NCBI GenBank assembly: GCA_023257915.1
Contig: JALRBB010000268.1
Coordinates: forward strand, 1 to 9,406
DNA length: 9,406 nt
DNA from: Quisquiliibacterium sp.
GTDB taxonomy: Bacteria; Pseudomonadota; Gammaproteobacteria; Burkholderiales; Burkholderiaceae_E
Direction of reading: 5' to 3'
The notes below the pieces were generated by a model. The model was not told the DNA's origin. It did not search any database and was given only the letters and a program-made list of their open reading frames with translations. Position numbers and translations under genes: made by a program. Below are positions 1-6,233 of the stretch, one piece after another; within the stretch, counting starts at the first letter, position 1; each line of letters starts with the position of its first letter.

Positions 1-1215
1 CTCCTTGGAGAGGAAGCCGTTGAGCAGCGGCACGCCGGCCATCGCGCCGGCGGCGACGATGCCCAGCGCGGCGGTGATCGGCAGCTGTCTGGCCAGCCCG
101 CCGAGCCGGCGAATGTCGCGGGTGCCGGTCTCGTGGTCGATGATGCCGGCCGACATGAACAGCGAGGCCTTGAAGGTCGCGTGGTTCAGGATGTGAAACA
201 CGCCGGCCACCACCGCCAGCTGCGCGTTCAGACCGAATAGCATCGTGATCAGTCCCAGGTGACTGATCGTCGAATACGCGAGTAGCCCCTTCAGGTCGTG
301 CTGGAAGATTGCCAGGTAGGCACCGACCAGCAGCGTGGCAAGCCCGGTCAGCGTGACGACCCAGAACCAGGCATCGCTGCCGCCGAGTGCCGGGTACATC
401 CGCGCCAGCAAAAAGACGCCCGCCTTGACCATCGTTGCCGAGTGCAGATAGGCCGATACCGGGGTCGGCGCTGCCATCGCCTGCGGCAGCCAGAAGTGGA
501 ACGGAAACTGCGCCGACTTCGTGAACGCGCCGAGCAGCACCAGGTGCAGCGCAGGTTGATACAGCGGATGGGCGCGGATCTGGTCGCCGGCCGCCAGCAC
601 CCGGTCCAGCTCGAAGCTGCCGACGATATGTCCGAGGATCAGCACACCGCCGAGCAGGCATAGTCCGCCGCCGCCGGTGATCGCCAGGGCCATTCGCGCG
701 CCCCGGCGCGCGTCGCCGCGGTAATGCCAGAAACCGATCAGCAGGAATGACGACAGGCTGGTCGCCTCCCAGAACACGACCAGCAGCAGCAGATTGTCGG
801 CCAGCACCACGCCGAGCATCGCGCCGATGAACAGCGCCAGCAGCATGAAAAAGCGCGCGGCCGGCTCCTTCTCGTCCAGATACCAGGCTGCGTACAGCAC
901 CACCAGAGCGCCGATGCCGAGAATCAGCAGGCTGAACATCCAGGCCAGACCGTCCATCCGAAAGCCGAAACTCAGCCCAAGCGGTTCCAGCCAGGGCACC
1001 GACCAGCGCAGCACCTCGCCGGCGGCGATCGCCGGGCCCGCCAGCACGACCAGACCAAGGCCAGCCAGCGCGACCGAGGCGAGGATCCAGGCGGCGGCGC
1101 GACGACGGCGGTTCTCGAGGAGCGCCAGCAGCAGCGCCGCCGCGAATGGCGCGAGTGCCAGCACCGGCAGCAGCGCTGCCAGAGGCATCAGCGGTGTGCC
1201 GGTTGTGCCGCTCAT
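1..1215 (-). CDS. mrpA: Na+/H+ antiporter subunit A (MrpA/MnhA/PhaA), N-terminal 405 residues, cut by the left edge
   Basis: This is the large membrane subunit of a multisubunit Mrp-type cation/proton antiporter, related to complex I subunit NuoL. The frame is open from ATG at 1215 to the window edge with no stop. Seen: an N-terminal hydrophobic stretch, FWEATSLSSFLLIGFW with glutamate near residue 150, GAFTKSAQFPFHFWLP with lysine near 233, then APTPVSAYLHSATMVKAG, HATFKASLFMSAGIIDHE and NGFLSKE at the edge. The Glu and Lys match the proton-pathway residues of this superfamily. The IIDHETGTRD wording favours MrpA over NuoL or a hydrogenase-4 subunit. Family members run to about 800-950 residues, so roughly half is missing; subunits B onward would be expected beyond the left edge. 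Its ATG overlaps the TGA of the exchanger gene upstream (ATGA), indicating translational coupling. Family is secure; the ion transported is not shown by sequence. Confidence 0.9.
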   Translation of the reverse strand, partial: MSGTTGTPLMPLAALLPVLALAPFAAALLLALLENRRRRAAAWILASVALAGLGLVVLAGPAIAAGEVLRWSVPWLEPLGLSFGFRMDGLAWMFSLLILGIGALVVLYAAWYLDEKEPAARFFMLLALFIGAMLGVVLADNLLLLVVFWEATSLSSFLLIGFWHYRGDARRGARMALAITGGGGLCLLGGVLILGHIVGSFELDRVLAAGDQIRAHPLYQPALHLVLLGAFTKSAQFPFHFWLPQAMAAPTPVSAYLHSATMVKAGVFLLARMYPALGGSDAWFWVVTLTGLATLLVGAYLAIFQHDLKGLLAYSTISHLGLITMLFGLNAQLAVVAGVFHILNHATFKASLFMSAGIIDHETGTRDIRRLGGLARQLPITAALGIVAAGAMAGVPLLNGFLSKE

Positions 1216-2357
1216 CGATTCGGCCCCGGTCTGCCCGAATCATCGGCCGCTGCGCTGCGCTGCGCGTTCGCGCTGACTTCCATGCCAGGCAGCCCGATGC
1301 GCGCGCGCAGCAGCAAGCCGGCCAGCGTGAGCACGGTCAGCGGGATCACGAACCAGAGCATCGCGTAGGAAAACACCGGCAGCGCATCATGCTGTTGCGC
1401 GGCCAGGATCAGATAGGCGGTGTAGATCGCGTAGTAGGCAAGAAACAGCGCGCCCTCCCAGCGCACGATGCGCCGTCCGGTGAGCATCACCGGCACGCAG
1501 GCAAAGCCGGTGGCCAGCATCACCCAAAGATCGAAGTTCTGCACCGACGGCGCGATCGCGAGGCCGCCATCGGCAAGCAGGCCGCTGATGCCCAGACAGC
1601 CGAGCGTGTTGAAGGTGCAGCTGCCGATCGCGTTGCCGACCGCGATATCGCGTTCGCCGCGCAGCGCCGCGATCGCCGAGGTGGCCAACTCAGGCAGCGA
1701 CGTGCCGGCAGCCACGATGGTCAGCCCGATCACGACGTCGCTGACACCCAGCGCGCGCGCGAATGCGCTGGCCGCGTCGACCAGCCAGCCCGCGCCGACG
1801 ACCAACAAGGCCAGCCCGGCGAGGATCAGGCCGACTTGCATCATCAGTTGCGACGAGGGCTTGGCGCGGCGCGCCAGGTCATTCGCGAACTCCTGGCCGA
1901 CTGGCTGCGGCCCGCGCTGCGCCTGCAGCACCAGGAACGCGGTGTACGCGACGATCAGTGTGAACAGCATCGTCGCATCGCCGCGGCCGATCACGCCATC
2001 GCGCGACATCAGCATCAGCAGCAGTGAGCCGCCCAGCATGATCGGCACTTCCTGGCGGATTACCTGCGAGCGCACCACCAGCGGCGCGACCATCGCGGAA
2101 AAACCCAGGATGACCAGCACATTGAAAATATTGCTGCCGACGACGTTGCCGACCGCGATGTCGTTGCGCCCGTCGAGTACCGCACCGGCCGACACCGCGA
2201 TCTCGGGCGCGCTGGTGCCGAAGGCGACCACGGTCAGCCCGACCACCAGCGGCGACAGGCCAAACCCGAGCGCCAGGCGCGAGGCGCCGCGCACCAGGAG
2301 TTCCGCTCCGGCCAGCAGGCTGAGCAGGCCGAGGGCAAACAACAGGGCATCGATCAT
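1212..2357 (-). CDS. CaCA-family Na+/Ca2+ exchanger-like membrane protein (YrbG type), 381 residues
   Basis: An inner-membrane cation/Ca2+ antiporter of the CaCA superfamily, mostly hydrophobic. It contains the two inverted alpha repeats that form the ion site: alpha-1 with GTSAPE (47-52) and GNVVGSNIFN (70-79), and alpha-2 with GTSLPE (218-223) and GNAIGSCTFN (241-250). Both acidic residues of the GTSxPE motifs are present. In alpha-2 the usual Asn of GSNxFN is Cys247. The polar loop between the halves (about 148-170) fits the family layout. It is longer than E. coli YrbG (about 325 residues), with an extra C-terminal hydrophobic segment (about 328-350) and a polar tail. I chose ATG 2357, preceded by AAGGA about 11 bases upstream; an upstream TTG at 2432 would add a charged, non-family extension. 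The end overlaps mrpA by 4 bases. Substrate (Ca2+, Na+ or K+) is unproven. Confidence 0.88.
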   Translation of the reverse strand: MIDALLFALGLLSLLAGAELLVRGASRLALGFGLSPLVVGLTVVAFGTSAPEIAVSAGAVLDGRNDIAVGNVVGSNIFNVLVILGFSAMVAPLVVRSQVIRQEVPIMLGGSLLLMLMSRDGVIGRGDATMLFTLIVAYTAFLVLQAQRGPQPVGQEFANDLARRAKPSSQLMMQVGLILAGLALLVVGAGWLVDAASAFARALGVSDVVIGLTIVAAGTSLPELATSAIAALRGERDIAVGNAIGSCTFNTLGCLGISGLLADGGLAIAPSVQNFDLWVMLATGFACVPVMLTGRRIVRWEGALFLAYYAIYTAYLILAAQQHDALPVFSYAMLWFVIPLTVLTLAGLLLRARIGLPGMEVSANAQRSAAADDSGRPGPNR

Positions 2358-2432
2358 CGGGGACGCAATCCTTCGTCGTTGGACTGAACTGTGTCGTGTG
2401 ACTCGGTCCAGTCTAACGGCATGCGCCCGCAA

Positions 2433-3296
2433 TTACCTCCCGGTGAAGCGTGGCGGACGCTTTTCGAGGAAGTGTGCGACCCCTTCGCGGAAGTCTTCCG
2501 ACGGGAAGCACTGGACCATCTGATCGTCGGCGATGGCCAGTGCGCTGTCGAAGTCTTGCAAGGCGGCGCCATAGACTTGCGCCTTCATCACCGCCATCGA
2601 ACGCGGCGACACGGTGTCGGCCAACGCACGCGCGTAGGCGAGCGTCTCGGGCATCAGCGCTTCAGGCGCGAACGCGCGATTGACCAGGCCCAAACGCTGC
2701 GCCTCCTCGCCGTCGAACTTGCGCGCCGAGAACATCAGGTCGAGCGCATTCGCGTTGCCGATCAGCCTGGGCAGCAGCCACGACATGCCGTGCTCAGCAA
2801 TCAGGCCGCGCTGCGAGAACGCGGTCGTGAACTTCGCCTGCGCGCTGGCAAAGCGCAGGTCACAGTACAGCGCGATGACCAGGCCCAGACCGGCGCAGGC
2901 GCCGTTGATCGCGGCGATTACCGGCTTGGGGCAGGCGATCAGGTAGCCAAAGCGCTGGTTGTACAAGGCTGCGATGTCGATGCCCGACGGATTGGGCATC
3001 GGCTCGACCTGTCCGCCGACCCCGGCTTCGCGGGCCCGGTCTTGCTGCGAGACGCTGCCCACGGCCTGCAGTAGCTCCATGTCGGCGCCAGCGCAAAAGC
3101 CGCGGCCGGCGCCGGTCAGAAGGATCACGCGCACCTGATCGTCAAGCGCCGCCCGGCGCACCGCATCACGCATCGCCTCGCCCATCGGCCGGGTCCAGGC
3201 GTTCAGCCTTTCAGGCCGATTCAGGGTGATCGTGGCGATCCGGTCCTGGACCTCATACAGCACATCCTGATCGGTCTGCGTCGTGTCCATGCTCAT
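2433..3296 (-). CDS. enoyl-CoA hydratase/isomerase-family (crotonase fold) protein, 287 residues
   Basis: A cytoplasmic acyl-CoA enzyme of the crotonase superfamily, of usual length. Seen: TLNRPERLNAW (24-34), the first oxyanion-hole segment GAGRGFCAGADM (62-73), the second NGACAGLGL (131-139), then CDLRFA (145-150), RGLIAEHG (163-170) and a C-terminal helix ending at PPRFTGR. Aligned by eye with mitochondrial hydratase, the two catalytic glutamates (rat E144 and E164) fall on Val140 and Phe160, so simple water addition is doubtful. Glu168 in GLIAEHG lies where PaaG-type and peroxisomal delta3-delta2-enoyl-CoA isomerases carry their single acid (Asp or Glu). An isomerase or another crotonase reaction is therefore at least as likely. 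The start at 3296 has AGGAG (3303-3307) six bases upstream; a second ATG at 3290 is too close to it. It begins 47 bases after leuD, suggesting co-transcription. Substrate unknown. Confidence 0.88.
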   Translation of the reverse strand: MSMDTTQTDQDVLYEVQDRIATITLNRPERLNAWTRPMGEAMRDAVRRAALDDQVRVILLTGAGRGFCAGADMELLQAVGSVSQQDRAREAGVGGQVEPMPNPSGIDIAALYNQRFGYLIACPKPVIAAINGACAGLGLVIALYCDLRFASAQAKFTTAFSQRGLIAEHGMSWLLPRLIGNANALDLMFSARKFDGEEAQRLGLVNRAFAPEALMPETLAYARALADTVSPRSMAVMKAQVYGAALQDFDSALAIADDQMVQCFPSEDFREGVAHFLEKRPPRFTGR

Positions 3297-3343
3297 CGTG
3301 TTCTCCTGGTTTTGGAACCATCCGGGTCTGGACGGCGATGCGC

Positions 3344-3973
3344 TCAGACCTGGTGGATCCAGGGTCGTCGAGCGCGATCGGCTGCCTGGAAGGATTCGAT
3401 CTTTGCCGCATGCCTCAGGGTCAGGCCGATCGGATCCAGTCCTTCAAGCAGCATCTGGCGACGCAGCGCTTCGACTTCGAAAGCAATCGTCTCGCCCCAT
3501 GGGGTGCGAAGCTGGCAGGCTTGCAGGTCCACGCTCAGGGTTACCTGGCCCGGCGCGTCGGCAGGTGCTGCTGCCAGCCGCTCGAGCAGCGCATCAACGG
3601 TGCTCGCGGGCAGCCGGATTGGCAGCAGACCGTTCTGAAAGCAGTTGCCAAAGAAGATTTCACCGAAGCTCGGTGCGATCACGCAGCGGATGCCCAGGCC
3701 GGCGATCGCCCATACCGCCATCTCGCGCGAGCTGCCGCAGCCGAAGTTCTCACCGGCTACCAGGATGCGGGCGTCACGAAACGGCGCGCGGTTCAGCACG
3801 AATTCGGGATTGTCGGAGCCGTCGGCGCGAAAGCGCTCGACTTCGAAGGCCCAAAGTCCCATCTCTTCGCGCGGCGTGCGGGCGCAGCGTTCGATGCGGA
3901 TGATCCGGTCGGTGTCGACGTTGGTCTGCGGGTAGGGCGCGGCGACCGCGGTCAGGAAGTCGAATTTGTCCAT
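3344..3973 (-). CDS. leuD: LeuD-type dehydratase small subunit (3-isopropylmalate dehydratase family), 209 residues
   Basis: The swivel-domain subunit that pairs with the LeuC-type subunit to form an aconitase-like hydro-lyase/isomerase. Seen: MDKF at the start as in true LeuD, NVDTDRII (18-25), [16 protein letters not shown] (74-89) and [18 protein letters not shown] (101-118). Length fits the proteobacterial family (about 200-215). Two conserved stretches differ: the usual IIPKQFL after the DTD motif is IIRIERC, and SSREHAPWA is SSREMAVWA, losing a His and a Pro. These lie in substrate-facing parts, so the substrate may not be isopropylmalate. I prefer ATG 3973, which matches the family N-terminus, over TTG 4003. 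Its ribosome-binding site is weak (GGAC about 8 bases upstream). leuC ends 51 bases upstream in the same reading frame. Family is sure; a biosynthetic role in leucine is doubtful. Confidence 0.87.
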   Translation of the reverse strand: MDKFDFLTAVAAPYPQTNVDTDRIIRIERCARTPREEMGLWAFEVERFRADGSDNPEFVLNRAPFRDARILVAGENFGCGSSREMAVWAIAGLGIRCVIAPSFGEIFFGNCFQNGLLPIRLPASTVDALLERLAAAPADAPGQVTLSVDLQACQLRTPWGETIAFEVEALRRQMLLEGLDPIGLTLRHAAKIESFQAADRARRPWIHQV

Positions 3974-4024
3974 CTTGAGTCCGTGTTTCGTGAGTTCCAG
4001 CAAGGTCTTGCCAGCGTTACCGCG

Positions 4025-5425
4025 CTACAGCGCACGCGGATCGGCGATGCAGCCGGCAATCGCGCTGGCCGCGGCCATTGCCGGGCTGGCCAGGTGGGTG
4101 CGCGCCTGCGGTCCTTGCCGGCCGACGAAATTGCGGTTTGAGGTCGACACGCTGCGCTGGCCCGGCGCAAGCAGCTCGCCATTGGCACCGACGCACAACG
4201 AGCAGCCCGGTTCACGCCACTGGAATCCGGCCGCCAGAAACACCTCGTGCAGGCCCTCGGCCTCGGCTTCGCGCTTGATGCGCACCGAGCCGGGCACCAC
4301 CCAGGCCTCGACATTGGCCGCCACCCGCCGGCCGCGCGCGACTTGCGCCGCGATGCGCAGATCCGACAGGCGCGAATTCGTGCAGGAACCGATGAATACC
4401 CGGTCGATCTTGGTGCCGGCGATCGTCTGCCCGGGGGTCAGGCCCATGTAGGCTTGGGCGGCGGCCCAGCCCTGAGCCCGCTCGCCGTCCGGCGCGTCGG
4501 CCGGATCTGGCACGCGCGCGTCGATCGGCACCACCTGCTCCGGGCTGGTACCCCAGGTGACCTGGGGCGCGAGCTGCGCGCAGTCGATCTGCACTTGCGC
4601 ATCGAATTGCGCGCCGGGGTCCGAGGCCAGCGTGCGCCAGTGCGCGAGCGCCCGCTCCCACAAGGCGCCTTGCGGTGCGAAGCGCCTGTCCTTGAGCCAC
4701 TCGAAGGTGGTGTCGTCGGGCGCGACCATGCCGACCTTGGCGCCGGCCTCAATCGACAAGTTGCAAAGCGTCATGCGCGCCTCCATGCCGAGCGCGCGCA
4801 CTGCAGCGCCCGCGTATTCGATCGCAAAGCCGGTGGCGCCGGCTGCGCCGATCCGGCCGATCAGCGCAAGAATCATGTCCTTCGCGTAAACGCCTTGCGG
4901 TAGCGCGCCGTCGAACACCACCTGCATCACGCGCGGCTTGCGCTGCACGATGGTCTGGGTAGCGAGCACATGAATGATCTCGGTCGCGCCGATGCCAAAG
5001 GCCAGCGCCCCGAGCGCCCCATGGGTGCAGGTGTGACTGTCGCCGCAGACCACGGTTGCGCCGGGCAGTGAGAGTCCGAGCTCCGGGCCGATCACATGGA
5101 CGATGCCCTGGCCCTCCTGGCCGACATCGAACAGGCGTACGCCGGCTTTGGCGGTTTCGTCGCGCAAGGAGTCGAGCAGCTCGTCCGCCCAGGCAGCGAT
5201 CCCGCCGGTGCGACCGGGGCGGGTTTCGACCACATGGTCCGGAACCGCGAAGGTCAGTTCCGGGCTGTGCACTTTCAGTCCACGTGCCAGTACGCCGGCC
5301 AGCGCTTTGCCGCCGCCCAGGTCATGTTGCAGATGCCGATCGACATGCAGCAGATCCACTCCGGGGGCGAGCTCAGTGATCCGGTGTTCGCTCCAGACCT
5401 TGTCAAACAAAGTGCGAGCGCTCAT
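4025..5425 (-). CDS. leuC: LeuC-type dehydratase large subunit ([4Fe-4S], 3-isopropylmalate dehydratase family), 466 residues
   Basis: The catalytic iron-sulfur subunit of an aconitase-superfamily dehydratase, cytoplasmic, at the canonical LeuC length of about 466. Seen: VDRHLQHD (28-35), VCGDSHTCTHGALGALAFGIG (from 126), RMTLCNLSIEAGAK (217-230), WGTSPEQV (291-298) and GSCTNSRLSDLR (346-357). The cluster cysteines are Cys348, Cys408 and Cys411 (PGCSLC), followed by STSNRNFVGRQG (427-438), so the active-site frame is complete. Departures from biosynthetic LeuC include DHVVETRPGR where DHNVSTQTKD is usual, and VVPGSVRIKREAE where VVPGSGPVKAQAE is usual. ATG 5425 directly follows the TAA of the lyase remnant, and its probable GGAG lies inside the remnant's last codons, so translation is likely coupled. 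The normal product would be an isopropylmalate isomerase, but context and substitutions suggest another 2-hydroxy-dicarboxylate. Confidence 0.9.
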   Translation of the reverse strand: MSARTLFDKVWSEHRITELAPGVDLLHVDRHLQHDLGGGKALAGVLARGLKVHSPELTFAVPDHVVETRPGRTGGIAAWADELLDSLRDETAKAGVRLFDVGQEGQGIVHVIGPELGLSLPGATVVCGDSHTCTHGALGALAFGIGATEIIHVLATQTIVQRKPRVMQVVFDGALPQGVYAKDMILALIGRIGAAGATGFAIEYAGAAVRALGMEARMTLCNLSIEAGAKVGMVAPDDTTFEWLKDRRFAPQGALWERALAHWRTLASDPGAQFDAQVQIDCAQLAPQVTWGTSPEQVVPIDARVPDPADAPDGERAQGWAAAQAYMGLTPGQTIAGTKIDRVFIGSCTNSRLSDLRIAAQVARGRRVAANVEAWVVPGSVRIKREAEAEGLHEVFLAAGFQWREPGCSLCVGANGELLAPGQRSVSTSNRNFVGRQGPQARTHLASPAMAAASAIAGCIADPRAL

Positions 5426-5629
5426 TTAGCGCGTCTCCACGAAGCGGTTTTCGAATTCCCAGACATCCGGGAAGCCCACCAACTGGTGCAGCGCGGTCAT
5501 GTACAGCGCATGAAAACCGAGCCGGTCGGCAATCTTCGCCGACAGCATCTCGTAGACCCCTGGCGCGACGACAAATTGTCCCGAGGCCAGGGTTTCGCGC
5601 AGGAGCGCCGGTTTGCTTGCTTGGGTCAT
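5426..5629 (-). pseudogene. isocitrate lyase/PEP mutase-family remnant with a large in-frame internal deletion, 67 residues
   Basis: An open frame with ATG 5629, a good GGAG eight bases upstream and TAA directly against the leuC ATG. Residues 1-45 read like the N-terminus of the isocitrate lyase/PEP mutase superfamily (2-methylisocitrate or dimethylmalate lyase type): RETLASGQFVVAPGVYEMLS, then AKIADRLGFHALYMT. The next residues, HQLVGFPDVWEFENRF (48-63), read like the extreme C-terminus of the same family. Normal members have about 285-300 residues, so some 220 residues are gone, including the metal-binding acidic residues and the lyase loop cysteine of the barrel. The junction falls near 5485-5500 and keeps frame. 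It cannot catalyse the family reaction; it may survive as a translated leader for leuC. Family assignment rests on two short matches made from memory. An unrelated small protein or an assembly collapse are the alternatives. Confidence 0.62.
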
Positions 5630-5862
5630 CGTTTTACTCCGTCAGGGCTCCTGAATCGCCAGCCGCCTTGCCTTGCTTGTCCGAATGGGCTGGCCTCTGC
5701 GCCTCGGGACATTTTGGATGTCGGATGCAGGATCGCGCCGATCATAGCCGCTGGGTTCGCCTTCCCATGCACTGAGCCGGCGGCGTGAGTTTGCGGCTTG
5801 TCGCGGTTTGGAAATGCTGGCCGCACTGCTCCATTCGCAGACAATCGTAAGACTTCCTGTGC

Positions 5863-5877
5863 ATAACATTTTGTTAT
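5863..5877. promoter_or_regulatory. perfect inverted repeat ATAAC-N5-GTTAT, candidate operator (LysR-type box)
   Basis: ATAACA and TGTTAT are exact reverse complements separated by TTT. The site satisfies the T-N11-A rule of LysR-type regulator boxes (T5864, A5876). It lies about 235 bases upstream of the remnant start on one side and about 100 bases upstream of the 74-residue gene on the other, so it could serve either unit. No regulator gene is in the window. A chance palindrome in an AT-rich patch is possible. Confidence 0.4.
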
Positions 5878-5942
5878 TTACGGCGACCCCCTTGGCATTG
5901 GCCAGAGCGCGCGTTGCCCGTTACCTTGGGTGCCAGTCTTTC

Positions 5943-5956
5943 GACAGAAAAGACAG
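5943..5956 (+). repeat. short direct repeat GACAG-AAAA-GACAG upstream of the 74-residue gene
   Basis: Two exact GACAG copies with a 9-base period, ending 8 bases before the AAGGAGG ribosome-binding site. The same stretch can form a weak 6-bp hairpin (GTCTTT 5936-5941 with AAAGAC 5949-5954). It could be a regulator site or a leader structure, or chance. Confidence 0.3.
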
Positions 5957-5975
5957 CGACACGCAAGGAGGACAC

Positions 5976-6200
5976 ATGAAACCGTTTTTGACGCTCGAGC
6001 CGTTGCACCATGTCAGCAAGGACGGCCGGTCGATCTTCACGCCCGCGCAAGCGACCACTTCGCTGACCCGGCTGCTCATCTCGCGGAATCGCGAGATCTC
6101 CAAAATAGAACAGGCGCGTTCCCGCCGACTACATTGGGAGGCGATGCAAGGCAGCCAGACCCGAGTGCTGCGAGACCCCAAGCGCCGGCGGGAAGAATAA
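5976..6200 (+). CDS. small basic orphan protein, 74 residues, function unknown
   Basis: I do not recognise this protein. It starts at ATG 5976, preceded at five bases by AAGGAGG (5965-5971), the strongest ribosome-binding site in the window, which is the main reason to call it real. The sequence opens MKPFLTLEPLHHVSKDG, has a Thr/Ser-containing middle (FTPAQATTSLTRLLIS), a probable charged helix from about 29 to 58 (SRNREISKIEQARSRR) and a strongly basic tail (RDPKRRREE). It has no cysteine, signal peptide or membrane segment, so it is probably cytoplasmic and might bind nucleic acid or a partner protein. The phosphatase gene begins 33 bases downstream with a hairpin between, so the two are likely co-transcribed. 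The frame also runs upstream to 5808, but only from a start with no ribosome-binding site. Confidence 0.62.
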   Translation: MKPFLTLEPLHHVSKDGRSIFTPAQATTSLTRLLISRNREISKIEQARSRRLHWEAMQGSQTRVLRDPKRRREE

Positions 6201-6203
6201 ACC

Positions 6204-6228
6204 TTCTCCTGCGCCGGCTGCAGGAGAA
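6204..6228 (+). promoter_or_regulatory. 9-bp hairpin that covers the Shine-Dalgarno of the PhoX-family gene
   Basis: TTCTCCTGC (6204-6212) pairs perfectly with GCAGGAGAA (6220-6228) around a 7-base loop GCCGGCT. The right arm contains AGGAG (6222-6226), spaced seven bases from ATG 6234, so the folded RNA would hide the ribosome-binding site. The left arm begins 3 bases after the TAA of the 74-residue gene, so a ribosome terminating there would overlap the arm and could open it. No U tract follows, so it is not an intrinsic terminator. Confidence 0.6.
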
Positions 6229-6233
6229 ACCCG

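Larger units (their letters stand above)
5630..5975. other. divergent intergenic region between the minus-strand leuCD unit and the plus-strand small gene
   Basis: About 350 bases with no convincing gene; the short frames here lack ribosome-binding sites and family signal. It should hold the promoters for both directions. What I can point to: a perfect palindrome at 5863-5877, inside the most AT-rich patch; a GACAG-AAAA-GACAG direct repeat at 5943-5956; and on the minus strand a -10-like TATGAT (complement of 5741-5746) with no good -35 at the proper distance. Neither promoter can be fixed with confidence. Confidence 0.6.

Noticed and set aside
2358..2432. Imperfect inverted repeat (GTTAGACTG with CAGTCCAAC) between the crotonase and exchanger genes as a terminator
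   Set aside because: It has a mismatch, a loop of about 22 bases and no following U tract in the direction of transcription.
1146..2523. Long plus-strand open frames (293 and 351 residues) opposite the exchanger gene
   Set aside because: They mirror a gene with clear CaCA motifs, show low-complexity Arg/Pro/Ser composition and lack ribosome-binding sites.
3338..4141. Plus-strand 267-residue open frame opposite leuD
   Set aside because: It lies antisense to LeuD and part of LeuC, with no recognisable domain and shadow-like composition.
5626..5869. Short minus-strand open frames (72-75 residues) upstream of the lyase remnant
   Set aside because: They have no ribosome-binding site or family similarity and differ in frame from the remnant; the region is better explained as promoter DNA.
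5943..5956. Possible Pho box upstream of the phosphatase unit (CTGTC-N4-CTGTC on the minus strand)
   Set aside because: The half-sites repeat with a 9-base period, not the 11 bases of a Pho box, and the flanking AT-rich spacer wording is absent. It is kept only as a direct repeat.
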